From NCBI GenBank assembly GCA_039720395.1, contig CM077833.1, forward strand, positions 24,326,271 to 24,390,270: a stretch of 64,000 bases of DNA, written 5' to 3'. Numbering within the stretch: the stretch's first letter is position 1; each line of letters begins with the position of its first letter. Under the pieces are notes generated by a model, which did not search any database, was not told where the DNA came from, and saw only the letters and a program-made list of their open reading frames with translations. The stretch comes from Liquidambar formosana. Taxonomy: Eukaryota > Streptophyta > Magnoliopsida > Saxifragales > Altingiaceae. The position numbers and the translations under genes are program-made. Positions 36,791-48,439 of the stretch are shown here, piece by piece.

Positions 36791-38332
36791 GCATTATTCT
36801 AAGGTCATGTTTGTCTAGTTGGAGTCGGAGGGGATCGAAATGGAATGGAATGAGATTCCAATGGTGAACGCAGCTGCTCATTATTGAAGTCTCACCATTA
36901 AAATCATTAAAATTTTATTCCATTCTATTATAATTCCTCCCATTTTTAACCAAACAAACATGCCATAAATGTTGTGGTTATCATCAATGGAGACAAACTA
37001 GAAGTTGTTATACTCAATTCTAGTTTCAAGTTCTACGAAATATTTTGATTTTTTGCACGACCAAGCCATTAGCCAAACCGCAATTCTAAAATTTTTGTTA
37101 CTTACAAAATGATGTTTCGTGTTTGAAACGTAGGGATTGGCATAGGCCTGATAGTGCTGCTCGTGGGTGGCTCTTGGTTGTACTGGGGATTCAAAAAAAG
37201 AAGGCTCATCCGGCTCAAAGAAAAGTTCTTCCAGCAAAACGGTGGTTTAATGCTTCAACAACAGCTCTCAAGACGGGAAGGACACAATGAAACGGCAAAA
37301 ATTTTTACTGCAGAAGAGCTTGAGAAGGCCACCGATAACTATGACAAGGATAGGATCATTGGACGAGGAGGTTATGGCACAGTTTATAAAGGAATTTTAG
37401 TAGATGGCAGAGTAGTCGCAATCAAGAAGTCTAAAATAGCAGATGAAAGCCAAATTGAGCAATTCATCAATGAGGTGGTGGTTCTCTCCCAAATAAACCA
37501 TAGGAATGTGGTAAGGCTTTTGGGTTGTTGTTTGGAGACGGAAGTGCCCTTACTAGTTTACGAATTTGTTAGCAATGGTACCCTGTTCGACTACATACAT
37601 GATCAAAGTAAGGCATCCACTATTTCTTTGGAAACTCGTCTACGGATAGCTGCAGAAACTGCAGGGGTACTTTCATATTTACACTCTGCAGCTTCTACAC
37701 CAATCATTCACAGAGATATTAAGCCTACAAACATACTCTTAGACGAGAATTACACAGCAAAAGTATCTGATTTTGGAGCTTCTAGATTGGTTCCACTAGA
37801 TCAAACTCAATTATCAACATTGGTGCAAGGAACTCTTGGATACTTAGACCCTGAGTATTTGCTTACAAGCCAACTGACTGAGAAAAGCGATGTTTATAGT
37901 TTTGGAGTTGTCCTCGTTGAGCTATTAACTGGGAAGAAGGCACTTTCTTTTGATAGACCTGAGGAAGAAAGAAGCCTAGCTATGTATTTTCTTTCTTCTT
38001 TGAAAGAGAACCGCTTGTCTCAAGTTCTTGAGGATTGTATAGTGAATGAGGGAAATGGTGAGCAGCTGAAGGAAGCTGCTAATATTGCAAAGAGCTGCTT
38101 ACGAGTAAAAGGGGAAGAGAGACCCACAATGAAGGAAGTAGCAATGGAACTAGAGGGCCTGAGAAAGATGGAACAGCATCCATGGGTTGGTATAGAGTTG
38201 AACTCACAAGAAAAAGAGTACTTGCTTGGTGAATCATCAGACAATTTCAATCAAGGTTGCAGTGGTAATATGACTATTGGTTATGACAGCATCAGGAACC
38301 ATGTCATATTACCAATTAATGATGGGAGATGA
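32582..38332 (+). CDS. WAK-D, wall-associated receptor-like kinase
   Basis: Exons 32582-33449, 34984-35157 and 37134-38332 join in phase 1 to give 746 aa. Both introns are unusually large for the cluster (1534 and 1976 bp) because of transposon insertions. A signal peptide (about 1-29) is followed by the GUB_WAK-type head ([16 protein letters not shown]), an EGF module ending GGCQ, a calcium-binding EGF ([17 protein letters not shown]; one residue longer than in A and B), a transmembrane helix (about 349-367) and an RD kinase with [11 protein letters not shown] (about 424), Lys445, HRD Asp542 and DFG Asp560. The extracellular part is the most diverged of the four. The kinase is close to WAK-A and -E ([22 protein letters not shown]), so the two halves may have different histories. 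Plasma-membrane pectin sensing is inferred from the family. Confidence 0.92.
33541..34897. mobile_element. Mutator-type element in WAK-D intron 1 (1357 bp)
   Basis: Termini GGGTGAATTACCAAAG and GTAATTTACC are inverted, with GTTTTTC / GAGGGTTT-type subterminal sequence. An exact 10-bp duplication, atttatttaa, lies at 33531-33540 and 34898-34907. The interior holds a pair of direct repeats (tctgaaacccatct.atttct.tctttcc, about 33745-33835), CT- and TTC-rich tracts and an open purine-rich frame on the - strand. No transposase was seen. It accounts for nearly 90 percent of the intron. Confidence 0.85.
35674..36353. mobile_element. Non-autonomous hAT-type element, copy 2, in WAK-D intron 2
   Basis: Same family as 2003-2690: TAGGGGTGCTCATGG / CCATGAACACCCCTA ends and ggtttggtttgg-rich arms. 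The 8-bp flanks gtcgtgat (35666-35673) and atcgtgat (36354-36361) match at 7 of 8 bases. Confidence 0.85.
36490..36726. mobile_element. Stowaway-type MITE, partial copy
   Basis: The interior and right end match 30054-30329 (attataaattttct, gagtggatgacaaat, gcatgctttttcaaagaggcctat, ttgtgggacgg). The left end is decayed. Confidence 0.6.
36803..36965. mobile_element. PIF/Harbinger-type MITE, copy 2, in WAK-D intron 2
   Basis: Ends ggtcatgtttgtctagttgg and accaaacaaacatgcca, with TAA at 36800-36802 and 36966-36968. It follows a TA microsatellite (about 36762-36790). Confidence 0.65.
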
Positions 38333-39325
38333 TTGTTTTGTGTTCAGAAGAAACAACTTTATGGGATATCGTGTTGTAATTCTGTAGTGCCAGCTTTGTT
38401 AACTTGTACGATGAGTGATTTTGCTAACATGGCAAGCTCGAGTGAACCTTCATGCTGAATAGCATGTCCATGTGATTGGTTTCAAAGGTTTTTTTTTTTT
38501 TTTTTTCCAATAATTTTAGAATTGAAAGGCAAATAATTGATATAAATGTCATAGTTTTCTATTTGGTCCATGCTCCTAACGTTTCTTTCTCCCCAGGCAG
38601 AGCACCAATTGGTATGACCAGTCTCTATTTTATGTTTGCTCAAGTCTACTTAATTTTCACCAAAGGCTTACTTTAAGGGTTGCCATTATACTTCCACTGG
38701 ATAAATAGTGCTTTTTATATGGGCCAACAGGTGAACCTGTATATATATCAGTGTACAAATTCCGACAACGGGAAAACAGGCCATGACAGGAAATCCATTA
38801 TTAATCTTAATTTTGGGGATTCCTATCTTAAACTCCATTGTATAAATGTACTTTACCTTGGGGTCTAATTGGGGGCCATAGTATTCAAAATAGGATTGCC
38901 TTTCTAGGAAGTTACCAATAAGGTTTGTAATAGGTTCCAAAGCAGGAGAGGAAAACTTCCCTTAAGATGATCTTAGTCAAATGCAATTTATCCTCCCTTC
39001 CGGTTAAAATATTAATAGCCCTCTAATTCATTTCCTTTCTGATCAACATGGGCCAGGTATTAGCTGATTTTGATTCCAAAGTGAGTTTAGGTGAACTCTA
39101 GATCTCGGGATTTATCCTTGGTTGGGAATTTCCTTCTAAACAATATTTTTAAGCCTTTGGTAGGATCACAGAAATTTAATGGTGAGGAAAGAAAAGAAAA
39201 ATGATCAAAATTGCTTAAGGAAAAAAATTATTTATAAGTAATTACAATTATTTTCATTTGCTATCCCTCCAACTTTCCAATATCCAAACTAAGTCTTAAT
39301 CTTTTTGAAAAATCAGGAATCACGG
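38333..39325. other. WAK-D 3' flank
   Basis: The start resembles the WAK-A 3' flank (gattgttt, agaagaaa, atagcatgtcc.tgtgattg, tttcaaa..). 38877-38905 and 39110-39150 match parts of 12088-12170. No gene was seen. Confidence 0.5.
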
Positions 39326-39329
39326 GTGG

Positions 39330-39825
39330 CATACCATTGCTGAAGATGTGGCGCCATATTATTGCGGATTAATCTTTCCTTCGTGGATCTAATGGATTGT
39401 ATTTACTGGTTTTTCTGGATGTCTTAATTTCCTTAAAAGGTGTGGCATAAATTTTTTTTCCTTTTTCTACCAAACAACGACAAAAGAGGCCATATGTTTT
39501 TCTAACTTTGCCAAACGTGTTGGTCATGGGGTCATGGCCCAAGAGAGACGTGAAACTATTGCGAGGGTCCACCTGGTTAATCAACCCCTTTATTAGTTAA
39601 CCATCCTTTGTTTGTCTCATTTTATCAATTATTACTCACAACTTTCTAGATGTAAGCATCACAGAAGGATCATAGGAATTGGGAATCCATGAGCGACCGT
39701 CTAATACGACTCACGATTAATGTTGTCAATTGTTTGAAAAATCGTTTGGAGAAAAATGAAAAATTGTTTGAAAAATCGTGTTGGTTTGATTACTCTAGTA
39801 ATTCAATTTCAATCAGTGTTAACTA
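39330..39825. repeat. Paralogous block E, copy 3
   Basis: Shares tttctacca, gaggccatatg, gttaatcaacccctttattagttaacca, tttatcaattattactc, and gtttgattactctagtaattcaatttcaat with the other copies. No WAK gene follows within the next 11 kb. Confidence 0.55.
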
Positions 39826-40477
39826 ACATCACATGAACGCTATTAATGTTACCCCGGAATGCTATTCCTATCTGTACTTAGTGTGATAGGGTGTTTCATA
39901 ACAGAGTCATTATCCCATTACAAATGATAATTTTTTATCTTTTAATTTTGATTGTCAAAAAACCACTCCATCTAACGGCTATCATTATCTCTACACGGTG
40001 CCGAACTTTTACAACTTAGCACCAAGTCCATACTCTTATAATGGAGTCAATTGATGCCGTGTCACCATCAATTTTGGCAATTGGGTCTAGCACTTAATGT
40101 GTCCCATTATTAAGTGTGGTTAGAATCGCTGAAGTTAGCTTATTGTTATACAATTGATCCACCGAGAACCTTTCAAACAATGATCAAGCAGAGACCCAAA
40201 GGAAATCAATGAAAGGTTTTTCTTTTTACTTTTTTTACTTTTTCTTTTTCTCAAATTTATTTTCCTCCAACAAAAAAAAAAAAGAAAGGAAAAAAAGAAA
40301 AAAAAAAAAAGCGAGCTAGAGAAAAAAAGGTTGAGCATTTAAACCCCAATCCATGGGGGAACTTAATGGAGACGGCATGTTTGGCTACTTGTGTAGCGTG
40401 ATGGGAAAAGTCCAAGAAACAAAACGAGAAGTTTAGACAAATGGCATCACCAGCTAAACCATCACCAAAAGTCATTG
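39826..40477. other. Intergenic DNA with block F copy 1
   Basis: About 40340-40450 (ggagacggcatgtttggc, gcgtgatggg, aagaaacaaaacgag, ttagacaaatggcatcacc) is paralogous to 44607-44700. Pyrimidine/purine tracts lie near 40216-40312. The open frames on the - strand here are low complexity. Confidence 0.45.
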
Positions 40478-40567
40478 GGCTAATCTAGTGGTGAGGAAGA
40501 AATAAGATAGATTAGGAGTTCAAACCCTTCTCAATGTACCAATAAATAAAAAATAAAAAATAAAAAA
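40478..40567 (+). mobile_element. Short tRNA-like SINE, diverged copy
   Basis: gctaatctagtggtgagg (box-A-like), gagttcaaacccttctcaatgtacc (box-B-like) and a tail of aataaaaaataaaa. It is the same unit as 44433-44546. No clear duplication was found around this copy. Confidence 0.6.
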
Positions 40568-42535
40568 CCCAATACAGAGAACCATTGACTTGCAATGCAT
40601 CTCGATCCTTCTACCTTAATTTTCCATGGTAGAGATGCTTACAAACAAATAAATATTCTCTTCGTTTTTAATTGCTTGTCACTTATGAAAAATCATGTTT
40701 TTCTAAAAAAACTTATTAAATGCTTTCAAATTAACATATGTGTTTTAATATTTCAATTTTATCCTCAAGTATATAAATGTAAATATTAAAAAAATATAAT
40801 ATATCTATGAGAACTTTTTGAATAAAATTATAATTTTACAACAACAACAACAAAAAAAAAAAAAAAAAAAAGAAGCCAATAAAATAATAAGTAAAGGAGT
40901 AATGAATAATGAAGTAGTTTTTTTTCTTTTTCTTTTTTCTGTTCAAAAAACCCACCTTCTTAAATGGGAAATGATTTTGAAAGGGTAGAAATAGGATAGA
41001 TTAGGAATTTTTTTTTTTTTTTTTAGTTTGGGTAATTTAATGTAATCAGTAAAAACAATTTTTTATAAAGAAATAATAAAAGGGTACAATAAGAATTAGG
41101 ACTATGCTATTTCACCCACATTCTCCCACTCATCCATATGTGACAGCTTCTCCTTATTTTATGCTAGGCCCCACATGATTGCTTTCACTTATATACTTTT
41201 GACACAGAAAATGGATGGCAAAGGTGGGTGGCAAAAGATAAATGAAGTAGCATTTTCCTAAGAATTATTTAATAATCCCTTCCTTGAAAAATTAAAAGTC
41301 TCAGTTACCCTTTAAAAATAAATAAGAGAGTCAATCCCATTTTTTTCCTAAATAGCTAGTTTGATTTTTGAAAACGTTTTCTTAATTTTCCCTTACAAAA
41401 ATTCCTTTGATTGCATGCTATGAAAGGTAAAGGCTTTGATGTCATGCAATGGCTGACGGCACCAAAAAAAAACTCTAATTATTATTTAATTAGTACTTTA
41501 TAGGCCAAGGGTAGGTTCCAAGACTGAGTCTTGGATTTTAAAAGTTGATTTTCAAGGTAATTTTTTGAATTTTTAATCCGAATCGTCCAAAATGTGATCC
41601 CATATTTGGTGTGGATCACCTCAGTTTGTTACCGAGTTTTGAAAACTTAGCACCAAATCCTTGCTCCTAAACAAGCATCTCAATCATTGATTACAAATTG
41701 CACCGGTGAGTGTAATTATACAAGGTTGCATATGTACTCAAAACAAAAAATCATTCTCCCAATTTAAATTACTAATAGGCTGTGAATGTTTTCAAAATTA
41801 AGTTCTAGATGAAAGTAGATGAGGAAGAAGGAGAACAAGATGGTAAGGGAACATTAAAGTTTTCAAAATAAATGTTTTTTTTTTTTCCTTTCTTTCCTCC
41901 TTGCTTTCCAAACAAAGACTCACGGTTTTTTTTTTCTCAATAGAAAATTCATTCCTCTTATCTTTTCTTAATCTATACTTCCTTTCCTCTTACCAAACTG
42001 AGCATTAGTGTTTTATTTATTTTATTTCATGGTATACTTTAGCATTAGCTTGAGTGCCTGACAAATGACATGCCTTTGAAAATGGCCTTAGGATAGTACT
42101 CGTACAAAAACATTTATTTCGTAGAAAATTCCACACCTAAAAATCATGTGACTTTTTTACTCTCCCAGGCATGCGGACCCTACTATTAATGAGATAGTGC
42201 ACATGGAAGAACTTGCAATATTGTATGGACATGATTGATATATGGGCTCTGCCCATGTGCTGAAGTGATTATGAGGGAAGAACTTTAAAAGACATGATTG
42301 ATATTTGTTTTTTCGAAAATCCTACCATTGGAACGAATCTGCGTGGGGCTGGGAAAAAGAAATGGCCTTCTCAGCCTTTCTCAGATAAGTTAGGTCGTCA
42401 TCCTGTTAAAAGTGATGTTATTTGGGAATCTAATTTCTTATTTCTTTATCTTATCCTTTCTTTGGGGAGAACTATTATTGGTAGGTCTAGCCTGCATTAA
42501 AGTTGGTTTATTCTTCAACCCATTAAATCTGTGAA
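40568..42535. other. Intergenic DNA
   Basis: A probable MITE at about 41096-41265 has inverted ends near ggactatgctatttcacccac and gtgggtggcaaaag..tgaagtagcattttcc. The left-end motif recurs at about 63029 (aatgctattttcacccc). Poly(A) and poly(T) tracts lie at 40850-40871 and 41010-41024. No gene was recognised. Confidence 0.45.
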
Positions 42536-42539
42536 TTCA

Positions 42540-42920
42540 TCATGTCACCATGTAATTTTTGAGCTCTAAATGACTTGGAAAAATGTGGCAATGTCCCACT
42601 CCTTTTTAAGAGAGGCCCCACTAACCTGAGTCTATAACTAATTCATTAGACTATTGGGTCCATTGACTTACTTTTGATACTGGATCAAGTCATCGAGGTC
42701 CACACCCGTCCACGTTGTAACTTGCAAGAGACGCGTTAGAGGATCCTTTCCCTAAACTTTCCTGAAGTCCGTTTTGGTGGGCTGAACTTTGAATTAAATC
42801 TTTGTATAGCTTAGAAGACGTCTAATGAGCCCATTGGCCACGCCAAGTGTACCGAATTAGCTCAATTTAATAGGTTTTAACCCTCTCTTTAGAACACTTG
42901 TTTTCAATTCAAGTATCTGA
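42540..42920. repeat. Paralogous block B, copy 2
   Basis: Counterpart of 27910-28440 in the same order and orientation (cttttgatactgga, gacgcgttagagg, agaagacgtctaatg, gaattagctcaattt). Confidence 0.6.
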
Positions 42921-43600
42921 AGGTTTTATTTGATATATTTGATGGGGTAAATAATGCATACAATACATTTTGGTCAGTTTAATTTGCCTACCCTTGAAAA
43001 GCTCCTGTATCTTTTTTGCAACTCAAACTATACGTGCATAATTTATGTATAATTGGAAATGGGCCTCCTATCAAATGTTAGATCATTTAGGTGTACTATG
43101 ATTTTGATATATGTATATATATTAAAAAATTACACTTTGTCTTTGGTGATTTAAGTGTGAAATCCCTCATCACACTTGAATTAATTAACTCACATCGAGA
43201 TAATTTCCTCATATAAATCTGTAGTATGAAATTAAATACAATACACGTGGTGTGACATGCCTCTCAAACCCTCTTCCTCAGTCTCATCTCTCATTTATTT
43301 TAGTCCTAATATCCCAACAACATGACTACATGTTTGCATCATATTAGTTAATTTAAAATTATTTTTCTTTTATAATGACTCTAATCCAATTGGAATCAAT
43401 TAAATCTAATCTAACCCAACCTAACGACTTGTAGACCTTGTTTCTAAGTTAAAATCCAATTCAGTGGAATTGGTTCGTGGAATCTATCATTTTAATTCCT
43501 AGGAGGTTTCAAATGGCAGATTTGGAATTGGGCCTCCCAAATCCGAGACCCAATTCTGCCCTTATTTCCAGCTTTTAATCGGGCCCTTATATTTTCCTGG
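42921..43600. other. Intergenic DNA
   Basis: AT-rich with no gene or bounded repeat. A short gcctcccaaatccgagacccaattc stretch near 43533 is less AT-rich but not coding. Confidence 0.4.
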
Positions 43601-43601
43601 A

Positions 43602-43785
43602 GGGTCTAGTCATTGCCACCCCTCAATTTTATCAGCACCCTCCACTTCTTTAAATATTTAAGGTTTTGCAAAATATAAAAGTTTTTTTATGAAGACCAAC
43701 TGGAAAATATTATTTTTAACAACTTTTCAAGAAAAGTTATTCCAAAACTTATAATTTAAATAGATTTTGTTGGCTAAAAGCACTA
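43602..43785. mobile_element. Mutator-type 400-bp MITE, left half only
   Basis: Starts gggtctagtcattgccaccc and contains the left arm (ggttttgcaaaatataaaag, ttaacaacttttcaagaaaag), then breaks near the centre of the palindrome (gattttgttggc). Confidence 0.55.
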
Positions 43786-44058
43786 TGCACTAATATTTAC
43801 CATGATGGCCTGACCTCGGGCCTAAGTTAGCAAACCCATGTCTTACAAGCCTAATTGATTTTACATACGCTAGGAATTTTGATCAAACACCGTTTTCAAA
43901 CCTCCTAAAAACACTCTTAATCATACGGGACATCCAAGCTCGCTCTTACCCAAAAAAAAAAAAAAAAAAGCATTTAAGCTCTCAATATATTAGTCCAAGG
44001 TGAGCTGTGCGTCTTGGAGTGGGTAGGCTGGCCTAGGCTAATCATGCAAATTAAACAA

Positions 44059-44209
44059 GGGGGAAATTTAGATTGGTTGGGCTATCCGAAAATAATTACA
44101 GTTCAATACAAATTACTATTAACTTCTTAATAAATGACTAGTAACTTAACTACCAATGACTAGTAACTGTAATTATTTTCCAGTAGCCCAACCAATCTTA
44201 AATTCCCCC
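44059..44209. mobile_element. Hairpin MITE-like element (151 bp)
   Basis: gggggaaatttagattggttgggcta is mirrored by tagcccaaccaatcttaaattccccc, continuing into aataattacagtt / aactgtaattatt. The flanks share acaa only. The superfamily is undetermined. Confidence 0.55.
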
Positions 44210-44432
44210 ACAAATCAACAATGCATTTTTTTTTTTTTTTTCCAAAAATTATACTTCATCTCCTTCCTATTATCGTGGATCAATAACAATGGCGCAAATA
44301 AGGGAGCACGGAGCACCCTAGGGGTAGAGGATCCCCGTTCCTATTATCACCCTCTCTTTTTTTCTTTTTTCTTTTTATTTTATTTTATATTAAAGATGTT
44401 AATGAGAGTATGTAAAGGCCATAATTAATTAA

Positions 44433-44546
44433 GCCACTAGTGCTAGCTTAGTGGTGAGGGAGGATGTAGATAAAAGATAGGAATATGATAAGTTATGGGT
44501 TTGAACCCTTCTCATTATACCAAAAAAGAAAAAAAAAAAAAAAAAA
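44433..44546 (+). mobile_element. 114-bp tRNA-like SINE with 15-bp target duplication
   Basis: A box-A-like gctagcttagtggtgagg, a box-B-like gggtttgaacccttctcattatacc and a poly(A) tail. An exact 15-bp duplication, gccataattaattaa, lies at 44418-44432 and 44547-44561. It is remarkably short for a SINE. Confidence 0.85.
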
Positions 44547-44682
44547 GCCATAATTAATTAAACTTTAAAGCCAAGGTGGAGTGTTTCTACTCCAATCCTC
44601 AGCCGACTCAATAGAGATGGCATGTTTGGATGCTCATTTAGCATGATGAAAAAAACAAGAAGCAAAACAATTAGTTAGACGA

Positions 44683-44862
44683 TTGGCGCCGATGGCATGA
44701 TAGCTTAATGGTACTTGCTTCACTTGTTAAGTGAGAGATATCGGGTTCAAGCTTATGAACAAGCATTGATACTTATTTGTTAATATTAAAAAGAGTTAAG
44801 GGTAAAGATAACTTCCATCAATTATATATAAAAAGAAAAAAAAAAAAAAAAAAAAAAAAAGG
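44683..44862 (+). mobile_element. Second tRNA-like SINE (about 180 bp)
   Basis: gatggcatgatagcttaatgg (box-A-like) and gatatcgggttcaagctta (box-B-like), with a body ending in a poly(A) tail (about 44834-44860). agttagacga occurs on both sides (44673-44682 and 44863-44872). Block F copy 1 near 40432-40450 lacks the insertion. Confidence 0.65.
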
Positions 44863-44872
44863 AGTTAGACGA

Positions 44873-45238
44873 CCATCACTAAGTTTTTCTCTCTTTGTAG
44901 ATAACGAATGAGTTACTATGCCTCCACATTCCACAATTTTCAGAAGTAACTCCAGCCCCTTAGCTTGCAGGAAAATGATAAACAAACTCCTCTCAGCATT
45001 AATAAACAAACAAATAATAATAATAACAACTAATATTTATTTATTTATTTATAATAATTATAAAAAAAAATCCTCAATCAACCACCTTGAGGTACACCCA
45101 GAGGGCAAGTTGATACGAACTCAAATATTTTATTCAAAACCAAAATACTCTTTAATAAAAATATATATAGATATACAGATAGGAAAAAAAAGGTACAAGG
45201 TCCAAACAAGGTATAGGAAGTGCACTAATTTTGGTCTT
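44873..45238. other. Intergenic DNA
   Basis: AT-rich with aataat repeats near 45015-45060. Its open frames have no recognisable product. Confidence 0.4.
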
Positions 45239-45247
45239 TTCTTGTAG

Positions 45248-45647
45248 GGGAACGGCTATTGCAACCCCCCATCCCTATAAGTCCACCCCCCATCCTTTAA
45301 GTTTTTAAGGTTTTATGCAAAATATAAAATGTTTTTATGAAAACCGACCATGATGTCCACTAGAAAACATCATTTTGAACAACTTTGTAGGAGAAAGTTT
45401 TTTCAAAATCTATCGTTTAGGTAGACTTTTTGGCAAAAAATGAAAAAAAGGCTATAAATGGCTAAAAAGTATATTTAAACGATAGATTTTGGAAAAACTT
45501 TCTTCTGCAAAGTTGTTCAAAATGATGTTTTCTAGTGGACATTATGGCCGGTTTTCATAAAAACTTTTTATATTTTGCATAAAACCTTAAAAACCTAAAG
45601 GATGGGGGGTGAGCTTATAGGAATGGGGGGTTGCAATAGCCGTTCCC
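45248..45647. mobile_element. Mutator-type 400-bp fold-back MITE, intact reference copy
   Basis: Termini GGGAACGGCTATTGCAACCC and its complement GGGTTGCAATAGCCGTTCCC are perfect over at least 20 bases. Inverted homology continues through most of the 400 bp. An exact 9-bp TSD, ttcttgtag, lies at 45239-45247 and 45648-45656. It is non-coding. Confidence 0.92.
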
Positions 45648-45656
45648 TTCTTGTAG

Positions 45657-46564
45657 GGATTTTAGGGCTTTTCACACCCTACAAGGTTTGATGATCCAAT
45701 AGCATTTAAAAAAGGTTTCTTAGAAAATCATGTGTTTTTTTCCTCAAAGGTGGCAATTAATTAGGAACGGAAGGAGTACACTTTTAAAAAGGAAAATTTT
45801 AATTTTGAGAATAAATTTCAATATTTTGCAAGATCTAAATGTAAAATATAATGTATTTGAATCTTATGTTTTTTACGAAAAAAAAAAAAGAAGAAAAAGA
45901 ACTATACATCTAAAATAACAATAAATATATAATCGAATATATTACTTAATTATCATATCAAATTAGGTAATATTTATATTTGATTTGTTAACTAACAAAT
46001 TATCAAATTCAGATTATTAACTGATTGACAAATTACAATATTTTTACTATATCCGAATTATAGGATTGGATTAAAATCAAAATCAAATCCATTGGCAGGT
46101 TTAATATTGGTCTCAGTATATATTTAGCACACCTTTAACCTAAAATGGCACAAAATTGGTTAAAAAATTGAAGGAGATGGTGGTTGTACCAAAAAATTAC
46201 TTATTGTATCATTTGCACCATTGAAGCACATTATGTCAAATGAAAAATATCGCATTGATCACTCATTAAACATATTTTAATTTTTAAGGATGAGAAATTA
46301 AAATAAATTATAAGATGACAATCAAGTAGGAACGTGCTAATATAAGATATATCAATACCCGCATTAGGGTTGTACTCCATGCACTGATGGATTATAGGGT
46401 ATATGGGGTCAATACAACCCTAATACATGGTATTGATATAATTTATATCAACTACCTGAGGAGACAGTGTATATATTTGTGTTTTATTTAGAAAATCATT
46501 GTTAAAAAGAAAAAAAGAAAACATATTATATGTAATTGCGCAACAAATATTAATAAATTAAGAG
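45657..46564. other. Intergenic DNA with a hairpin repeat
   Basis: About 45735-45779 resembles a Stowaway right end (attaattaggaacggaaggagta). About 46338-46450 is an inverted repeat (atatatcaatacccgcattagggttgta against tacaaccctaatacatggtattgatat) related to about 500-600. No gene was seen. Confidence 0.5.
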
Positions 46565-46800
46565 CACAAGCCCAGCCGAAGAATTAAACGAGCCTTAGAA
46601 ACCCAGCCCACCCCAGTTTTACAGGCCACTTTTACATAGTCAAGCCTTCCCTAGTTACCAGACCAGAATTAAAACATTCAAATGGGTCAGGCCTTCCAGA
46701 AATTTCGACCCATTGAATATTGGTCACATTCTGAAGCACCTTCAGCCGAGCATAGCAATTACCTAGACCTAATCCTAGGTTTGTGGCCTGCATAAACACC
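46565..46800. repeat. Paralogous block D, copy 2
   Basis: Aligns with 23550-23735 and 55555-56130 (gccttagaa.cccagcc, ttttacaggcca, gaccagaattaaaac, cttccagaaatttcgacccattgaatattgg, accttcagccgagcatagca). Confidence 0.65.
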
Positions 46801-47519
46801 AGATGTCTGTGATTCTCAAGTAAAATTTTGGACTATCCCAGGTGAATATTCATCCAAGCCACGCAAAATATTATACTGGAAAATGGAGATCCTCTCTACC
46901 TTATTAATTATCCTCCTTTCCACGCCGCCTCTATTTTAATTAGATTCTATTAGTTTCAATTATTTTTTTCTAGACAATTTGGACATAAAGGTGTTTGATA
47001 GATAAGTTATGCGTATGCATTATATAATTTCCAAAAATTTTAGCCAAAAAAAATGTAAAATCATTTATGTTTTTTTAATTCTAAGCCATTCAATTGTGGC
47101 TGATGAACTATTGGACTCATGGATGGCCACGTTGTCTTCTTGGAAGTTGGAACTCAAGTAAAAAATATTTGGCGATTCATGGACCCTTATGATTCATTGT
47201 TTTGGAATGAAAGTGCAACGTTCTCATGTTCATAACTTTATACCATGCGTTTTGATCTTAATAAATAATAAATTGATGAGACTACCAACTTTATGGACTG
47301 ACTAGAATGGTAATTTGAAGACGCAACTTGTACAAGTTGTAATTAGCGTGACACCTAGTTGAACAATGACCCATGGACTGCCCCATTTTTTAGCTGGATT
47401 AGGTGGTCGATTAAGAAACACAACCTGTAATTAGTCTTCACCAAAAATAAAAAAATAAAAAAATGGAGTCTCACAGGTTAATTTTTGACAACGTGACAGG
47501 TCACACTCATTTTCATTGT
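46801..47519. other. Intergenic DNA
   Basis: No gene or bounded repeat was recognised. Confidence 0.4.
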
Positions 47520-48250
47520 TCATTGGTTCGCGTACCCGGTCAATCAACGCCACATTTTTATAACCTAAATTCTAGCTAACACATCTTCAGACATGTCCAC
47601 TATCAGTTTTGTCAATTTGTCCCATTATATTAATCATTATTACTCTAAAAGTCTAATTAACGTTGCTATGTTAGATTTATGGAAGCATCATGGACTAAAC
47701 ATTCTTTCTGACTTCTCAGTTAATGGAAATTTCAGAGCACAGTTAAATTGTGGTGGGTCTCATTATATATTCCGTGCCGTAAAAAAAAAAAAAAAAGGCT
47801 ATTTTTCATAACTTTTTCATTCACAAATGTTTGTTCACTTTAAAAAGTTAAATAATAATTTTTTTTACTTTCTTATATTATTTTTTGTTATATCATATAT
47901 ATATTACTTTCAACACAAAAACTAAGAGACACTAATTTTATGTCTTATAATAAGAGGGTACTTGTGGTATAAAAAAAGATAATTAATTGGTGAAGAGACA
48001 ATGCATTAATGATTTCTCTTAATTTGCGTGTTTTGTCAAAAATGGATATAGATAGCTTACATATATAGGAATGATGTGCACATTGGAGATTGAGAATCCT
48101 AGCACAAAATCATGAGCCATTATTTCTTTGTTTAATATAGTTGTATCAATTCTATCAAAAGTTATGTTAGTTTGATTACTTTGGTTTTTCTATTTGAATC
48201 ATGGCTAATTTAATTATATTTCTGTTGGAAATTAAAGAAATAACAAATAT
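47520..48250. repeat. Paralogous block E, copy 4
   Basis: Shares tcattggttcg.., cggtcaatcaacgcc, agctaacaca, tgtcccattatattaatcattattactc and gtttgattactttggt with the other copies. A Stowaway-related interior lies at about 47810-48050, absent from copies 1-3, so it is probably an insertion. Confidence 0.5.
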
Positions 48251-48439
48251 ATTAGCTCCAACATGTTATTAGATTTGGGCTCTTCTGTTATTGATTCCTC
48301 AATGGTTAAGGGAGCTATGATGGTCGTAGAGTCACAACGTTTGGTTGCCCTTCTTCTACCTTTTTAGCTTAACAAAATGTTATTAGATTTGGGTCATGTG
48401 AATCAAGGGAAGCCGAATCCCAATTTGGAATGCTTCAAA

